Below are positions 9,360 to 18,205 of a stretch of 64,000 nt of DNA, piece after piece (the first letter of the stretch is position 1; each line of letters opens with the position of its first letter). Both the position numbers and the translations under genes were made by a program. The notes under the pieces were generated by a model. The model was given only the letters and a program-made list of their open reading frames with translations. It was not told the origin of the DNA and made no database searches. Where the stretch lies: contig NZ_NFKA01000010.1 of the NCBI RefSeq assembly GCF_002160145.1, positions 42,496 to 106,495 on the forward strand, written 5' to 3'. This DNA is from Gemmiger sp. An194 (GTDB lineage Bacteria; Bacillota; Clostridia; Oscillospirales; Ruminococcaceae).

Positions 9360-9803
9360 TTACTGCTCCTCGACCTTCACCTTAAAGGTGCTGGTCACGC
9401 CGGGGTGCAGCTTCACGGTGGCGTTGGTGGTGCCGAACTCCTTGATGTCCCGCTCCAGCTCCACCTTGCGCTTGTCGATCTCGGTGCCCACCATCTGGCT
9501 CAGGTGCTGGGCCACCTCCTTGGAGGTGATCTTACCGAACAGACGGCCGCCGTTGCCCTTGCTCTTGATCACAACGGTCTTGTCCTTGATGGTGGCGGCC
9601 AGCTGCTGGGCAGCGGCCAGAGCCTCGGCAGCGTGATGCTCCTTGGCCTCGTTCTTGGTGCGCACCAGATTCAGCGCGCTGGCGTCCGCCTCGGCGGCCA
9701 GGCCGCGGGGGAACAGGAAGTTGCGGGCGTAGCCGTCCGATACTTCGTGGATCTCGTCCTTTTTGCCGATGTTCTTCACATCCTGCTTCAGAATGACCTT
9801 CAT
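9360..9803 (-). CDS. rplI: 50S ribosomal protein L9
   Basis: 147 residues from the ATG at 9803, the length expected for bL9. A longer frame reaches 9839, but [18 protein letters not shown] is the universal L9 N-terminus, and an AAGGAGAG site lies a suitable distance before this ATG. The N-terminal rRNA-binding domain keeps [16 protein letters not shown]. It is joined by the long exposed helix (residues about 45-75) to the C-terminal domain with [22 protein letters not shown]. It binds 23S rRNA near the L1 stalk base. It lies between gdpP and dnaB, as in many Firmicutes. Confidence 0.97.
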   Translation of the reverse strand: MKVILKQDVKNIGKKDEIHEVSDGYARNFLFPRGLAAEADASALNLVRTKNEAKEHHAAEALAAAQQLAATIKDKTVVIKSKGNGGRLFGKITSKEVAQHLSQMVGTEIDKRKVELERDIKEFGTTNATVKLHPGVTSTFKVKVEEQ

Positions 9804-9878
9804 TGGTATCTCTCTCCTTATGTGCGCGGCCACTTGCATGCAAGCACCGCGTATTTTGGCCGGCCGCTGGGGCCGGGT

Positions 9879-11864
9879 TTATCTTTTTTTGCCCGAGCGG
9901 GCCTCTTCCTCGGCCTGCTCCTGCCGGTAGCGGGCAATGGCCTGACGGATGCGCTTTTCCGCTTCGTCGATGGTGGTGTCTTTCAGCTGCGCGCCCGCCA
10001 TGGTCAGATGACCGCCGCCGCCCAGCTGCTCCATGATGACCTGCACGTTCACGGCGCCCATGCTGCGGGCCGAGATGTTCACCCCGCTGCCCTGCTGCAC
10101 CGCCACGAAGCTTGCCCCCACCCCCTGGATGGTGAGCAGGTCGTTGGCCGCCTGAGGCACCGCCACCGCCATGTCCGGCGGCAGCTCGCCGGAGACCGAC
10201 ACCGCACAGCCCATATAGATATCGGCGTTTTCCACCAGATTGGACTTGGCGGTGTATTCCTGCAAGCTGGAATTGAACAGCAGCTTCACCCGCTCGGTCA
10301 TGGCGCCCATGCGGCGCAGATAAGCCGCCGCCTCAAAGGTGCGCACGCCGGTGTGGATGCCGAAGTTGCGGGTGTCCAGCATGATGCCGGCCAGCAGCGC
10401 CTCTGCCTCCAGCTGAGTGGGGCGGAACTGCTGCCCCTCCACATACTGCAAAAGCTCGCTTACCAGCTCACAGGTGGAGGAAGCATAGGGCTCGTGGAAG
10501 AACAGCACCGCGTTGTCGATGTGACCCACCGCCTTGCGGTGATGGTCGATCACCGCCACCTGGCGGCATTTGCGGTATACATCGCCGCTTTCCAAAAGGC
10601 CCTTGATGTGGGTATCCACCACCAGAAGCAGGGTGTTGTCGGTCATGCCGTCCAGCGCAACCTCCGGCGAGATGAAATCCTCGCCCAGGCCCGCTTTCTG
10701 GAATTCCTCCAGCACGCTCTGGGCCAGCGTGGCCTCTCGCCGCACCACAATGGCGGCGGGAGCGTCCAGCCCCTTGCAGATGCGCAGCACACCGATGGCT
10801 GCGCCCACACAGTCCAGATCGCTCATCCGGTGACCCATGATGAGCACGCTGTCCGCCTGGCGGATCAGATCGCACAGGGCCTTGGCCACGATGCGGCTCT
10901 TGACCCGGCTGCGCTTTTCCACACTGCGGGATACGCCGCCGTAGAAGGCAAAGCCCTCGGGGGTCTTGACCGCCGCTTGGTCGCCGCCGCGGCCCAGGGC
11001 CATGTCCAGCGACTGGCGGGCCATCTCCTCGCACTGGCGCAGGGTATCGCCGCCCCGGCCCACGCCGATGGACAGCGTCACGTTCACCTCGCCCTCCAGG
11101 GCGCGGATCTTGTCCAGTACATCAAATTTTGCCGCCACCATTTCCTTCATGTGGCGTTCCTCCACCACCGCTATGTAGCGGGCGTTGCTTACCCGCTGCA
11201 AAAAGCCGGTGGTGCGGCCGATGTAGGTTTCCAGCACCCGGTTGATGCCTTCCAGCACCCGGGCCTTTTCCGAGTCCTTCAGCTCGGCCAGCTGCTCGGC
11301 GTAGGCGTCGATCTCGATGATCATATACGCCGGACGGGTGGCGTCGTATTCCGCCGCCCGCTGGCGCAGATCGGTCTCGTCCACCAGGTACAGCACGGTG
11401 AGTGCCTCACGCCCGGCGGTGGTCGACGCAAAGATATTGTATTTGCGGCCCCCGTGCTCCAGCACCTGGCCCGCAGGCTCGCCGCACTGATGCAGGTCCA
11501 GCCCGCAGAGCACCTTGCCCACCGGAGCAAGCAGCCGGTCCTCATCCGCCAGAATGCGCTGGCGGAAGGGGGTGTTATACCACACCAGGGTCTTGCCGCT
11601 GAGCAGCGCCACCGGCAGGGTCAGCGCCCCTAGGCTCAGCTGGGTCTGGCTGTTTTCAAATTTCTCGCACTGCAGCGCCCGGGCAAGCCCACGGCGCAGC
11701 CGCCGCGCCAGCAGCAGGACAGCCAGCGCCACCAGTGCCGCCAGAGGGATCAGCACCCAGAGCAGCCGCGGCTCCAGCAGGCCCACCAGAACGGCCAGCA
11801 GCGCGCACAGCACCACCAGCCCGCCAGTGAAGACCTCCATTGTAAAACGGGGTTTCAGATCCAT
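9879..11864 (-). CDS. gdpP: Cyclic-di-AMP phosphodiesterase GdpP (DHH family)
   Basis: 661 residues. Membrane enzyme that hydrolyses c-di-AMP, the Gram-positive second messenger for potassium, osmotic and cell-wall control. It starts with two closely spaced hydrophobic helices (about 13-52), then a PAS-like region and a degenerate GGDEF-type domain (TLSIGVGRGGDTLRQCEEMA at about 260). The catalytic DHH module follows, with GHRMSDLDCVGAAIG (about 344), DTHIKG, VIDHHRKA (about 455) and the DHHA1 substrate motif GGGGHLTMAGAQ near residue 620. The order rnj-gdpP-rplI-dnaB fits GdpP and its membrane anchor argues against a soluble NrnA/RecJ-like DHH protein. It starts 28 nt after the rnj stop. Confidence 0.95.
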   Translation of the reverse strand: MDLKPRFTMEVFTGGLVVLCALLAVLVGLLEPRLLWVLIPLAALVALAVLLLARRLRRGLARALQCEKFENSQTQLSLGALTLPVALLSGKTLVWYNTPFRQRILADEDRLLAPVGKVLCGLDLHQCGEPAGQVLEHGGRKYNIFASTTAGREALTVLYLVDETDLRQRAAEYDATRPAYMIIEIDAYAEQLAELKDSEKARVLEGINRVLETYIGRTTGFLQRVSNARYIAVVEERHMKEMVAAKFDVLDKIRALEGEVNVTLSIGVGRGGDTLRQCEEMARQSLDMALGRGGDQAAVKTPEGFAFYGGVSRSVEKRSRVKSRIVAKALCDLIRQADSVLIMGHRMSDLDCVGAAIGVLRICKGLDAPAAIVVRREATLAQSVLEEFQKAGLGEDFISPEVALDGMTDNTLLLVVDTHIKGLLESGDVYRKCRQVAVIDHHRKAVGHIDNAVLFFHEPYASSTCELVSELLQYVEGQQFRPTQLEAEALLAGIMLDTRNFGIHTGVRTFEAAAYLRRMGAMTERVKLLFNSSLQEYTAKSNLVENADIYMGCAVSVSGELPPDMAVAVPQAANDLLTIQGVGASFVAVQQGSGVNISARSMGAVNVQVIMEQLGGGGHLTMAGAQLKDTTIDEAEKRIRQAIARYRQEQAEEEARSGKKR

Positions 11865-11892
11865 GGCCCAACAGCCTCCTTTGCGTTTGGGG

Positions 11893-13725
11893 TCAGACCT
11901 CCATGAGGATGGGCAGGATCATGGGGCTGCGCTTGGTCTTGCGGTAGATGTAGGAGGACAGCGCCTCCCGCACGCGGGTCTTCACGCTGTTCCAGTCCCG
12001 CACGTTCTCGGCGGCGCACCGCTCGAAGCACTGGCTCACCAGGCGGCGTGCCTCGTCCATCAGCTGCTCGCTCTCGCGCACATACACAAAGCCGCGGGAG
12101 ACCAGATCCGGCCCGGCCATGACCTGACCGGTGCGGGAGTTGACGGTGGCCACCACGATCACCAGACCGTCCTCAGACAGATGACGGCGATCCCGCAGGA
12201 CCACGTTGCCCACGTCGCCCACGCCCAGACCGTCCACCATCACGGCGCCCGCAGGCACCGGCTCACCGGTGGAAAGACCGTCGGCCGAAAGAATGATGTC
12301 CTGGCCGATCTCGGCGATGTGGATGTTCTTCGGGGGAATGCCCAGCTTTTCGGCGGTGATGGCATGCTTTTTCAGCTGCTTGTACTCGCCGTGCACCGGC
12401 AGGAAATACTTGGGTGCTGCCAGCGTGAGCACCAGCTTCTGCTCCTCCTGGCAGGCGTGGCCGGACACATGCACATCGTACATGGATTCATAAATGACCT
12501 CCGCGCCCAGCAGCAGCAGACCGTTCACCACCTTGGTGACCATCTTCTCATTGCCGGGGATAGGAGTGGCGGAGATGATGATGAAATCGCCGGGACCCAC
12601 CCGCACGTTGCGGTGGCTGGCGCTGGCCATGCGGGACAAAGCGCTCAGCGGCTCGCCCTGGCTGCCGGTGGTGATCAGCACGATCTGCTCCGGCGGATAT
12701 TTGTTGATCTGCTCCAGGTCGATGAGCACGCCCTCCGGCGCATGCAGGTAGCCCAGCTCCAGGGCCATCTGGGTGTTGTTGGCCATGCTCCGGCCGGACA
12801 CCGCCACCTTGCGGCCGTTTTCCACCGCCAGATCGATGATCTGCTGCACCCGGTAGATGTTGGAGGCGAAGGTGGCAATGATAATGCGCTGTTTGTCCGC
12901 CCGGCGGAACAGGTTGGCAAAGCTGTCGGCCACCTTGTGCTCGGTGGCGGTAAAGCCCGGCCGCTCGGCGTTGGTGGAGTCGCTCAGCAGGGCCAGCACG
13001 CCCTTCTTGCCGTATTCCGCAATGGTCACCAGATCGGTGGGCCCGGCGGACAGCGGGGTGTAGTCGATCTTGAAGTCGCCGGTCTGGATAATCACACCCG
13101 CCGGGCAGTCGATGGCCAGGGCCACTGCGTCCGGGATGGAGTGGTTCACATGGATGGGCTCGATGGTGAAGCAGCCCAGCTTGAACTTGTGGCGGGGATG
13201 GATCTCCACCAGCTTGGTGCGGCCCAGCAGATTGTGCTCTTCCAGCTTGTTCTTGATCAGACCGATGGTCAGCTTGGTGGCGTAGATGGGCAGGTTCACC
13301 TGCTTGAGCAGGTAGGGCAGCGCGCCGATGTGGTCCTCGTGGCCGTGGGTGATGACCACGCCCTTGATCTTATCCTTGTTCTGTACCACATAGGTGAAGT
13401 CCGGGATGACCAGGTCGATACCGAACATATCGCTGTCCGGGAAGACCAGTCCGCAGTCCACAATCAGCATATCGCCCTGGCATTCATACAGGGTGATGTT
13501 CTTGCCCACTTCGCCCAGACCGCCCAGGGGGATGATGTGCACCGGCACGGCCTCTTCCTGCTTGGCGTGGTTCTTGGCGGCGGGCTTGCGGCCCCGGGAA
13601 TAGAAGGGGCGGCGGCGCTGGGCGGGCTGCTGCGCGCCCGCGTTCTCGGCCTTGGGCGCGGCCGGCTTATGGGCAGCGCGCGGCTTTTGGGGTTCTTTTT
13701 CCTTTGCGTTTTTTTGTTGAGTCAT
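11893..13725 (-). CDS. rnj: Ribonuclease J
   Basis: 610 residues from the ATG at 13725. The frame is open to 13836, but CGGAGGAGATCT sits right before 13725 and the upstream residues are not conserved-looking. It is a metallo-beta-lactamase/beta-CASP ribonuclease with endonuclease and 5'-to-3' exonuclease activity, central to mRNA decay and rRNA maturation in Firmicutes. A basic, Ala/Lys/Pro-rich tail of about 65 residues precedes the core. Motifs: HGHEDHIGALPYLL (zinc site), LLSDSTNAERPGFT, ASNIYRVQQI, TTGSQGEPLSALSRM and the HVSGHACQEE region. Whether it is J1 or J2 cannot be told from one copy. It heads the long leftward gene series and has its own consensus promoter. Confidence 0.95.
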   Translation of the reverse strand: MTQQKNAKEKEPQKPRAAHKPAAPKAENAGAQQPAQRRRPFYSRGRKPAAKNHAKQEEAVPVHIIPLGGLGEVGKNITLYECQGDMLIVDCGLVFPDSDMFGIDLVIPDFTYVVQNKDKIKGVVITHGHEDHIGALPYLLKQVNLPIYATKLTIGLIKNKLEEHNLLGRTKLVEIHPRHKFKLGCFTIEPIHVNHSIPDAVALAIDCPAGVIIQTGDFKIDYTPLSAGPTDLVTIAEYGKKGVLALLSDSTNAERPGFTATEHKVADSFANLFRRADKQRIIIATFASNIYRVQQIIDLAVENGRKVAVSGRSMANNTQMALELGYLHAPEGVLIDLEQINKYPPEQIVLITTGSQGEPLSALSRMASASHRNVRVGPGDFIIISATPIPGNEKMVTKVVNGLLLLGAEVIYESMYDVHVSGHACQEEQKLVLTLAAPKYFLPVHGEYKQLKKHAITAEKLGIPPKNIHIAEIGQDIILSADGLSTGEPVPAGAVMVDGLGVGDVGNVVLRDRRHLSEDGLVIVVATVNSRTGQVMAGPDLVSRGFVYVRESEQLMDEARRLVSQCFERCAAENVRDWNSVKTRVREALSSYIYRKTKRSPMILPILMEV

Positions 13726-13933
13726 AGATCTCCTCCGTAAAATTGCGTACGCCGGAAGAGCCCGTTTTTCGTTCCGATGCAAAAACGGCCGGGCGCACGA
13801 TTGATTCAGTTTGATGATGCTTGTGGTGTTGGGCACGATGGGTCCATTTGTTCAATGCGACCGGGCCCCGGACGGATCACGCACACAGAGCAGCAGCAAC
13901 GGGCCGCTGCTCGGCCAAGGCTGGCAAACTTCT

Positions 13934-13948
13934 CCAACCTAAAGTTGG
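13934..13948 (-). other. 5'-terminal hairpin of the rnj transcript
   Basis: CCAAC and GTTGG (plus-strand 13934-13948) form a short stem with a 5-nt loop. It lies 5-19 nt after the -10 box of the rnj promoter, so the predicted mRNA would begin within a base or two of this stem. The leader then runs about 220 nt to the start codon. Confidence 0.45.
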
Positions 13949-13952
13949 TTTT

Positions 13953-13982
13953 ATTATACCCTCTTTGTATGCTTTCTGTCAA
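13953..13982 (-). promoter_or_regulatory. Consensus sigma-A promoter of the rnj operon
   Basis: Minus strand TTGACA (13977-13982), 18-nt spacer, TATAAT (13953-13958). Both hexamers are perfect. It is the only strong promoter I find upstream of the rnj-gdpP-rplI-dnaB-tilS-hpt-ftsH series. Together with the rnhA promoter it accounts for most of the 450-nt gap 13726-14177; I see no gene there. Confidence 0.8.
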
Positions 13983-14058
13983 CAAAGTGCCAGGAGCGGG
14001 GCAAAATAATCCGGAAGGGGTCTTTGTTCAGTATGGGCGGGCCCGGGCCCGCTTACAC

Positions 14059-14087
14059 TTGCCGCCAACGGGCAAACCCGGTATAAT
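14059..14087 (+). promoter_or_regulatory. Sigma-A promoter for rnhA-mnmA
   Basis: TTGCCG (14059-14064), 17-nt spacer, TATAAT (14082-14087). Predicted start is about 85 nt before the rnhA ATG. It is divergent from the rnj promoter about 75 bp away. Confidence 0.65.
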
Positions 14088-14177
14088 AATGCCATTGGGC
14101 GTTGACCGGCTACCTGTTCACAACAGACCGCACCCCGAAACACACAGCCCGCCCTTGTACGCGGGCAGGAGGCAGCA

Positions 14178-14627
14178 ATGAAACAGATCGAAATTTTTAC
14201 CGACGGCGCCTGCAGCGGCAACCCCGGCCCCGGCGGCTGGGGCGCGGTGCTGCGCTATAAACAATTTGAAAAGGAGCTTTCCGGCGGTGAGGCCGAGACC
14301 ACCAACAACCGGATGGAGCTCACCGCCTTTATCCGGGCGCTGGAGCAGCTGAAGGAGCCCTGCGAAATTACCCTGTGCAGCGATTCCAAATACGTGATCG
14401 ACGGGCTGGAAAAGGGCTGGGCCAAGGGCTGGCGGGCCCGGGGCTGGAAAAAGAGCGACAAATCCCCTGCCCTCAACCCGGACCTGTGGGGCCGTTTGCT
14501 GGACCTGTGCGAGGGGCATGTGATCCACTATAAATGGATCAAGGGTCACGCCGGCCACCCGGAGAACGAGCGCTGCGACCGGCTGGCGGTGGAGCAGAGC
14601 AAAAAATACGGCGGCCGCCAGGCCTGA
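14178..14627 (+). CDS. rnhA: Ribonuclease HI
   Basis: 149 residues. Cuts the RNA strand of RNA-DNA hybrids, removing primers and R-loops. All four acidic catalytic positions are visible: Asp in [20 protein letters not shown] (residue 9), Glu in [13 protein letters not shown] (about 48), Asp in [12 protein letters not shown] (about 70) and Asp in [10 protein letters not shown] near the C-terminus. The basic protrusion ([14 protein letters not shown]) typical of the E. coli type is also present. It is the first gene of a two-gene unit with mnmA, 33 nt apart. Confidence 0.96.
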   Translation: MKQIEIFTDGACSGNPGPGGWGAVLRYKQFEKELSGGEAETTNNRMELTAFIRALEQLKEPCEITLCSDSKYVIDGLEKGWAKGWRARGWKKSDKSPALNPDLWGRLLDLCEGHVIHYKWIKGHAGHPENERCDRLAVEQSKKYGGRQA

Positions 14628-14660
14628 CGGCCGCTCAGAGCACAATAAGGAGCAACGATT

Positions 14661-15731
14661 ATGAGCGATATTTTATTCCCCGGCAACGATTTTTCCACCT
14701 ACGAAAAGCAGGACAAGGTGCTGGTGGGCGTATCCGGCGGTGTGGATTCCGCGGTGTGCGTGCACATTCTGCGGGAGCAGGGCTTCGCGGTGACCGGCGC
14801 GGTGATCCGCTTCTCTCCTGCCCATGATAAAGCAGTTGAGGAGGCCCGCAAGGCGGCCGCCTCGCTGGGCATTCCGCTGGAGGTCATTGAGGCGGGCGAG
14901 GAGTTCGAGCGCCAGGTGGTACAGCCCTTCTGCCAGGCCTACTGCGCCGGACGCACCCCCAACCCCTGCGTGCTGTGCAACCCCACCGTGAAGTTCAAGC
15001 TGCTGGCCGCCCGTGCCGATGAGCTGGGCATCCCCTTCATCGCCACCGGCCATTACGCCCGGGTGGAGCAGACCGCCGCCGGGCAGTATCACATTGCCCA
15101 GCCCGCCAGCGTGGCCCGGGACCAGAGCTACATGCTCTACCGCCTGGGGCAGGATATTCTGGCCCGGCTGTGCCTGCCGCTGGGTGAGTTCGAGAAGGAG
15201 GACATCCGCCAGATCGCCCGGGACCTGGGCCTGCCCTGCGCCGACAGCCCGGACAGCATGGAGATCTGCTTCATTCCGGACGGCGACTACGCCGCCTTCA
15301 TCCGGGGCCGTGGCCTCGAGGACAAGCCCGGCCGCTTCATCGCGCCGGACGGGAAGGACCTGGGCCCCCACAAGGGCGTGATGCACTACACCCTGGGCCA
15401 GCGCAAGGGCCTGGGCCTGGCGCTGGGCAAGCCCGCCTTCGTGAAGGCCATCCGGGAAAACGGCGACGTGGAGCTGGGCTGGGCCGGTGATGAGTTCTTC
15501 TCCGGCATGACCCTGCGGGACGTATGCTGCGCCGCCGGTGGCGAACTGCCCGCCGGGGATTACCTGGTGAAGATCCGCAGCGCCGCAAAGCCCGTCCCCT
15601 GCCACTACGACGGTAACGGCCTGGTGCGTTTCGAAGAGCCTGCCCGTGCTCCCGCACCCGGCCAGAGCGCCGTGTTCTACGGCGGCGGCTTGGTACTGGG
15701 CGGCGGCTTCATCGACCAGATTCTGGACTGA
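14661..15731 (+). CDS. mnmA: tRNA-specific 2-thiouridylase MnmA
   Basis: 356 residues, full length. Thiolates the 2-position of wobble uridine in tRNAs for Lys, Glu and Gln, taking sulfur from a cysteine desulfurase relay. The PP-loop GVSGGVDSAVC lies at about residues 28-38. The two catalytic cysteines are in NPCVLCNPTVKF (about 103) and the second thiol-bearing segment near ADSPDSMEICFIP (about 200), and the C-terminal beta-barrel includes GQRKGLGLALGKPAFV. The start follows AAGGAGC. A strong bidirectional terminator closes the unit. Confidence 0.96.
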   Translation: MSDILFPGNDFSTYEKQDKVLVGVSGGVDSAVCVHILREQGFAVTGAVIRFSPAHDKAVEEARKAAASLGIPLEVIEAGEEFERQVVQPFCQAYCAGRTPNPCVLCNPTVKFKLLAARADELGIPFIATGHYARVEQTAAGQYHIAQPASVARDQSYMLYRLGQDILARLCLPLGEFEKEDIRQIARDLGLPCADSPDSMEICFIPDGDYAAFIRGRGLEDKPGRFIAPDGKDLGPHKGVMHYTLGQRKGLGLALGKPAFVKAIRENGDVELGWAGDEFFSGMTLRDVCCAAGGELPAGDYLVKIRSAAKPVPCHYDGNGLVRFEEPARAPAPGQSAVFYGGGLVLGGGFIDQILD

Positions 15732-15747
15732 TCTTTTTTCAACAAAA

Positions 15748-15797
15748 TCAAAAGCAGCCTCCTGCCGGAATACCGCGCAGGGGGCTGCTTTTTTGCT
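15748..15797. terminator. Bidirectional terminator between mnmA and coaD
   Basis: AAAAGCAGCCTCCTGC pairs with GCAGGGGGCTGCTTTT, with T-runs on both outer sides. It separates the convergent mnmA and coaD genes. Confidence 0.9.
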
Positions 15798-15799
15798 CT

Positions 15800-16315
15800 T
15801 TATTTGTTCGCTTCGTTCTTGTCCGTCTTGGGTCCGAGACGGCGGCGGATGTCGTCGATGATCTCGGGGCAGACAAACTCGGAGATGTCGCCGCCCATGG
15901 TGGCCACCTCCCGCACGATGGAGGAGGAAAGATACATATACTGAATGTCGGTGGTCATGAACATGGTCTCCAGGGTGGGGCAAAGCTTTTTGTTGGTGAG
16001 CGCCATCTGGAACTCGTATTCAAAATCGCTCACCGCCCGCAGGCCCTTGATGAGGGTGCAGGCCCCCACATGGGAGGCGTAGTCGGCCAGCAGGCCGCCG
16101 AAAAAGTCCACCCGCACGTTGGGCATATCCTTGGTGACCCGGCGGGCCAGCTCCACCCGCTCGGCGGGGGTGAAGGCGGTGTTGCTCTTGGCATAGTTCA
16201 CCAGAATCAGCACGATCACCTCGTCAAACAGGCTCGAGGCCCGGCGGATGATGTCCAGGTGGCCCTTGGTGATGGGATCAAAGCTGCCGGGGCAGATGGC
16301 AATGCGTTTTTCCAT
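15800..16315 (-). CDS. coaD: Phosphopantetheine adenylyltransferase
   Basis: 171 residues from the ATG at 16315. The frame is open further, but MEKRIAICPGSFDPITKGHLDIIRRA is the family N-terminus, and an AAAGGAA site precedes it. It transfers AMP from ATP to 4'-phosphopantetheine, the fourth step of coenzyme A synthesis. The nucleotidyl-transferase HxGH motif is TKGHLD (about residue 17). VLIVNYAKS-type text, GLRAVSDFEYEFQMALTN and YLSSSIVREVA, which bind the substrates, are all intact. Transcribed alone from its own promoter; its 3' end meets mnmA at a shared terminator. Confidence 0.96.
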   Translation of the reverse strand: MEKRIAICPGSFDPITKGHLDIIRRASSLFDEVIVLILVNYAKSNTAFTPAERVELARRVTKDMPNVRVDFFGGLLADYASHVGACTLIKGLRAVSDFEYEFQMALTNKKLCPTLETMFMTTDIQYMYLSSSIVREVATMGGDISEFVCPEIIDDIRRRLGPKTDKNEANK

Positions 16316-16388
16316 AAAGCGTGTTCCTTTCCGCTGGGGGCCGCTGGGCCCGCTGTTGGCCATTGCCGCTGCGCGGCATGTGCTCTTA

Positions 16389-16418
16389 AGTATACCCCCG
16401 GAAAAGCAGCCTTGTCAA
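16389..16418 (-). promoter_or_regulatory. Sigma-A promoter of coaD
   Basis: Minus strand TTGACA (16413-16418), 18-nt spacer, TATACT (16389-16394), about 75 nt before the coaD ATG. Confidence 0.75.
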
Positions 16419-16435
16419 TTGCCTTTTGCCGCCTG

Positions 16436-17719
16436 TCAGTCCTGCTCGCACAGCTCGCAGAGCTTCTGGTAGAAGGGGGTGTTGTCCAGTGTGGCGAAGT
16501 AATCCATGGGGGTCTCGGCCCGGCGGATCACCTCATGGCTGCCGTCCTCATGCAGCAGCACCTCGGCGCTGCGCAGCTTGCCGTTGTAGTTGTAGCCCAT
16601 GGAGAAGCCGTGGGCGCCGGTGTCGTGGATGACCAGCACGTCGCCGATGCCGGTCTCGGGCAGGGCCCGGTCGATGGCGAACTTGTCGTTGTTCTCGCAC
16701 AGACCGCCGGTCACATCGTACACATGGTCGCAGGGCTCGTTTTCCTTGCCCAGCACGGTGATGTGATGGTACGCGCCGTACATGGCCGGGCGCATCAGGT
16801 TGGCGGCGCAGGCGTCCAGACCCAGGTAGTCCTTCTGGATGTGCTTTTCGTGGAGCACGGTGGCCACCAGATGGCCGTAGGGGGCCAGCATGAACCGGCC
16901 CAGCTCGGTGAAGATGGACACATCGCCCATGCCCGCGGGCACCAGGATCTCCTCGAACTTCTTGCGCACGCCCTCACCGATGGCAGCAATGTCGCTGGCG
17001 GGCTCCTCGGGGCGGTAGTCCACGCCCACGCCGCCGGACAGGTTGATGAATTTGATCTTTGCGCCGGTGGCCTGGTTCAGCCGCACCGCCAGACGGAACA
17101 AAATCTCGGCCAGGGCCGGATAATAATCGTTGCTGGTGGTGTTGCTGGCCAGAAAAGCGTGGATGCCGAACTGCTTTGCACCCTTCTTCATCAGCTTTTC
17201 AAAGGCAGAGGCCATCTGCTCCTCGGTCATGCCATACTTTGCCTCGCCGGGGTTGTCCATGATGTCGTTGCCCATGCTGAACACGCCGCCCGGATTGTAG
17301 CGGCAGAACACGGTCTCCGGCACGCCGGCCACCCGGTCCAGGAATTCCACATGGGTGTAGTCGTCCAGGTTGATGTAGGCGCCCATCTGACGGGCCTTTT
17401 TCATGTCCTGAGCGGGGGTCACGTTGGAGGAAAACATCACATCCTGGCCGGAAAAGCCGCAGGCCTCGCTGAGCAGCAGTTCGGTGTAGGTGGAGCAGTC
17501 CACCCCGCAGCCCTCCTCCTGCAAAATCTTCAGCAGCGCCGGGGTGGGCGTGGCCTTCACCGCGAAATACTCTTTGTAGCCCTTGTTCCAGGCAAAGGCC
17601 GCATTCAGGCGGCGGGCATTTTCCCGAATGCCCTTTTCGTCGTAGATATGAAAGGGCGTGGGCACGTCCTCAATGATCGTCTGGGCCTGCTCCAGGCTGA
17701 TGAACGGATGCTTTTGCAT
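16436..17719 (-). CDS. lysA: Diaminopimelate decarboxylase family protein
   Basis: 427 residues. PLP enzyme of the alanine-racemase fold that decarboxylates meso-diaminopimelate to lysine. The PLP lysine is in EYFAVKATPTPALL (about residue 54). Further family blocks are FSSNVTPAQDMKKA, INLDDYTHVEFLDRV, the glycine loop NLSGGVGVDYRPEE, TELGRFMLAPYG and the C-terminal VYDVTGGLCENNDKFA with DTGAHGFSMGYNYNG, which carry the substrate cysteine and tyrosine. The dimeric LysA pattern CESGD is here LCENND, a variant. Related carboxynorspermidine or ornithine-type decarboxylases share this fold, so substrate is inferred. Single gene with its own promoter. Confidence 0.85.
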   Translation of the reverse strand: MQKHPFISLEQAQTIIEDVPTPFHIYDEKGIRENARRLNAAFAWNKGYKEYFAVKATPTPALLKILQEEGCGVDCSTYTELLLSEACGFSGQDVMFSSNVTPAQDMKKARQMGAYINLDDYTHVEFLDRVAGVPETVFCRYNPGGVFSMGNDIMDNPGEAKYGMTEEQMASAFEKLMKKGAKQFGIHAFLASNTTSNDYYPALAEILFRLAVRLNQATGAKIKFINLSGGVGVDYRPEEPASDIAAIGEGVRKKFEEILVPAGMGDVSIFTELGRFMLAPYGHLVATVLHEKHIQKDYLGLDACAANLMRPAMYGAYHHITVLGKENEPCDHVYDVTGGLCENNDKFAIDRALPETGIGDVLVIHDTGAHGFSMGYNYNGKLRSAEVLLHEDGSHEVIRRAETPMDYFATLDNTPFYQKLCELCEQD

Positions 17720-17789
17720 GATGATTTTCTCTCCCTTTCCCGCGGGGCTTGATTCGCCCGGTTTACTCGCGCAGCATTTATTTTAGCAC

Positions 17790-17819
17790 AGTATAACACA
17801 AAAGGAACCCACAGCGCAA
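17790..17819 (-). promoter_or_regulatory. Sigma-A promoter of lysA
   Basis: Minus strand TTGCGC (17814-17819), 18-nt spacer, TATACT (17790-17795), about 65 nt before the lysA start. It lies between the tRNA terminator and lysA. I see no lysine riboswitch in the short leader. Confidence 0.55.
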
Positions 17820-17837
17820 CGACATGTTTTGCAGGCA

Positions 17838-17876
17838 GCAAAAAAGCCCTTCAAACCAAATGTTTGAAGGGCTTTG
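17838..17876 (-). terminator. Intrinsic terminator after the tRNA-Asp/tRNA-Thr pair
   Basis: AAGCCCTTCAAAC and GTTTGAAGGGCTT form a stem with TTTTTT on the minus-strand exit side, starting 5 nt after the CCA end of tRNA-Thr. Confidence 0.9.
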
Positions 17877-17880
17877 ACCA

Positions 17881-17956
<76 letters not shown>

Positions 17957-17960
17957 AAGA

Positions 17961-18037
17961 TGGCGACCCGGATGGGGCTCGAACCCACGACCTCTAGCGT
18001 GACAGGCTAGCGTTCTAACCAACTGAACTACCGGGCC
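17961..18037 (-). tRNA. tRNA-Asp (anticodon GTC)
   Basis: 77-nt cloverleaf on the minus strand. Acceptor GGCCCGG pairs with CCGGGTC, the anticodon stem CTAGC/GCTAG encloses loop CTGTCAC (anticodon GTC), the T-loop is GGTTCGAGC, and CCA is encoded. First gene of a two-tRNA transcript. Confidence 0.97.
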
Positions 18038-18068
18038 ATCTTTGAGTTGCCTTGTGGCGACTCTTAGT

Positions 18069-18097
18069 ATTATACAGACACTTCCCTCAATTGTCAA
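18069..18097 (-). promoter_or_regulatory. Sigma-A promoter of the tRNA pair
   Basis: Minus strand TTGACA (18092-18097), 17-nt spacer, TATAAT (18069-18074): perfect consensus, about 30 nt before the tRNA-Asp 5' end, as expected for a stable-RNA promoter. Confidence 0.85.
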
Positions 18098-18205
18098 CCA
18101 CTTTTTCAAAAAATTTTTCAGCTTTTTTTACGCCACTTTTTTGCCCCAAAAACCGGCGGCGGGCGGGGCGTTTTGCCCATTCGCCCGCCGCCCGGAAAAG
18201 GGGTT

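Noticed and set aside
13726..13836. N-terminal extension of ribonuclease J by 37 residues
   Set aside because: A strong GGAGGAG site and ATG lie at 13725. The upstream residues look like translated leader.
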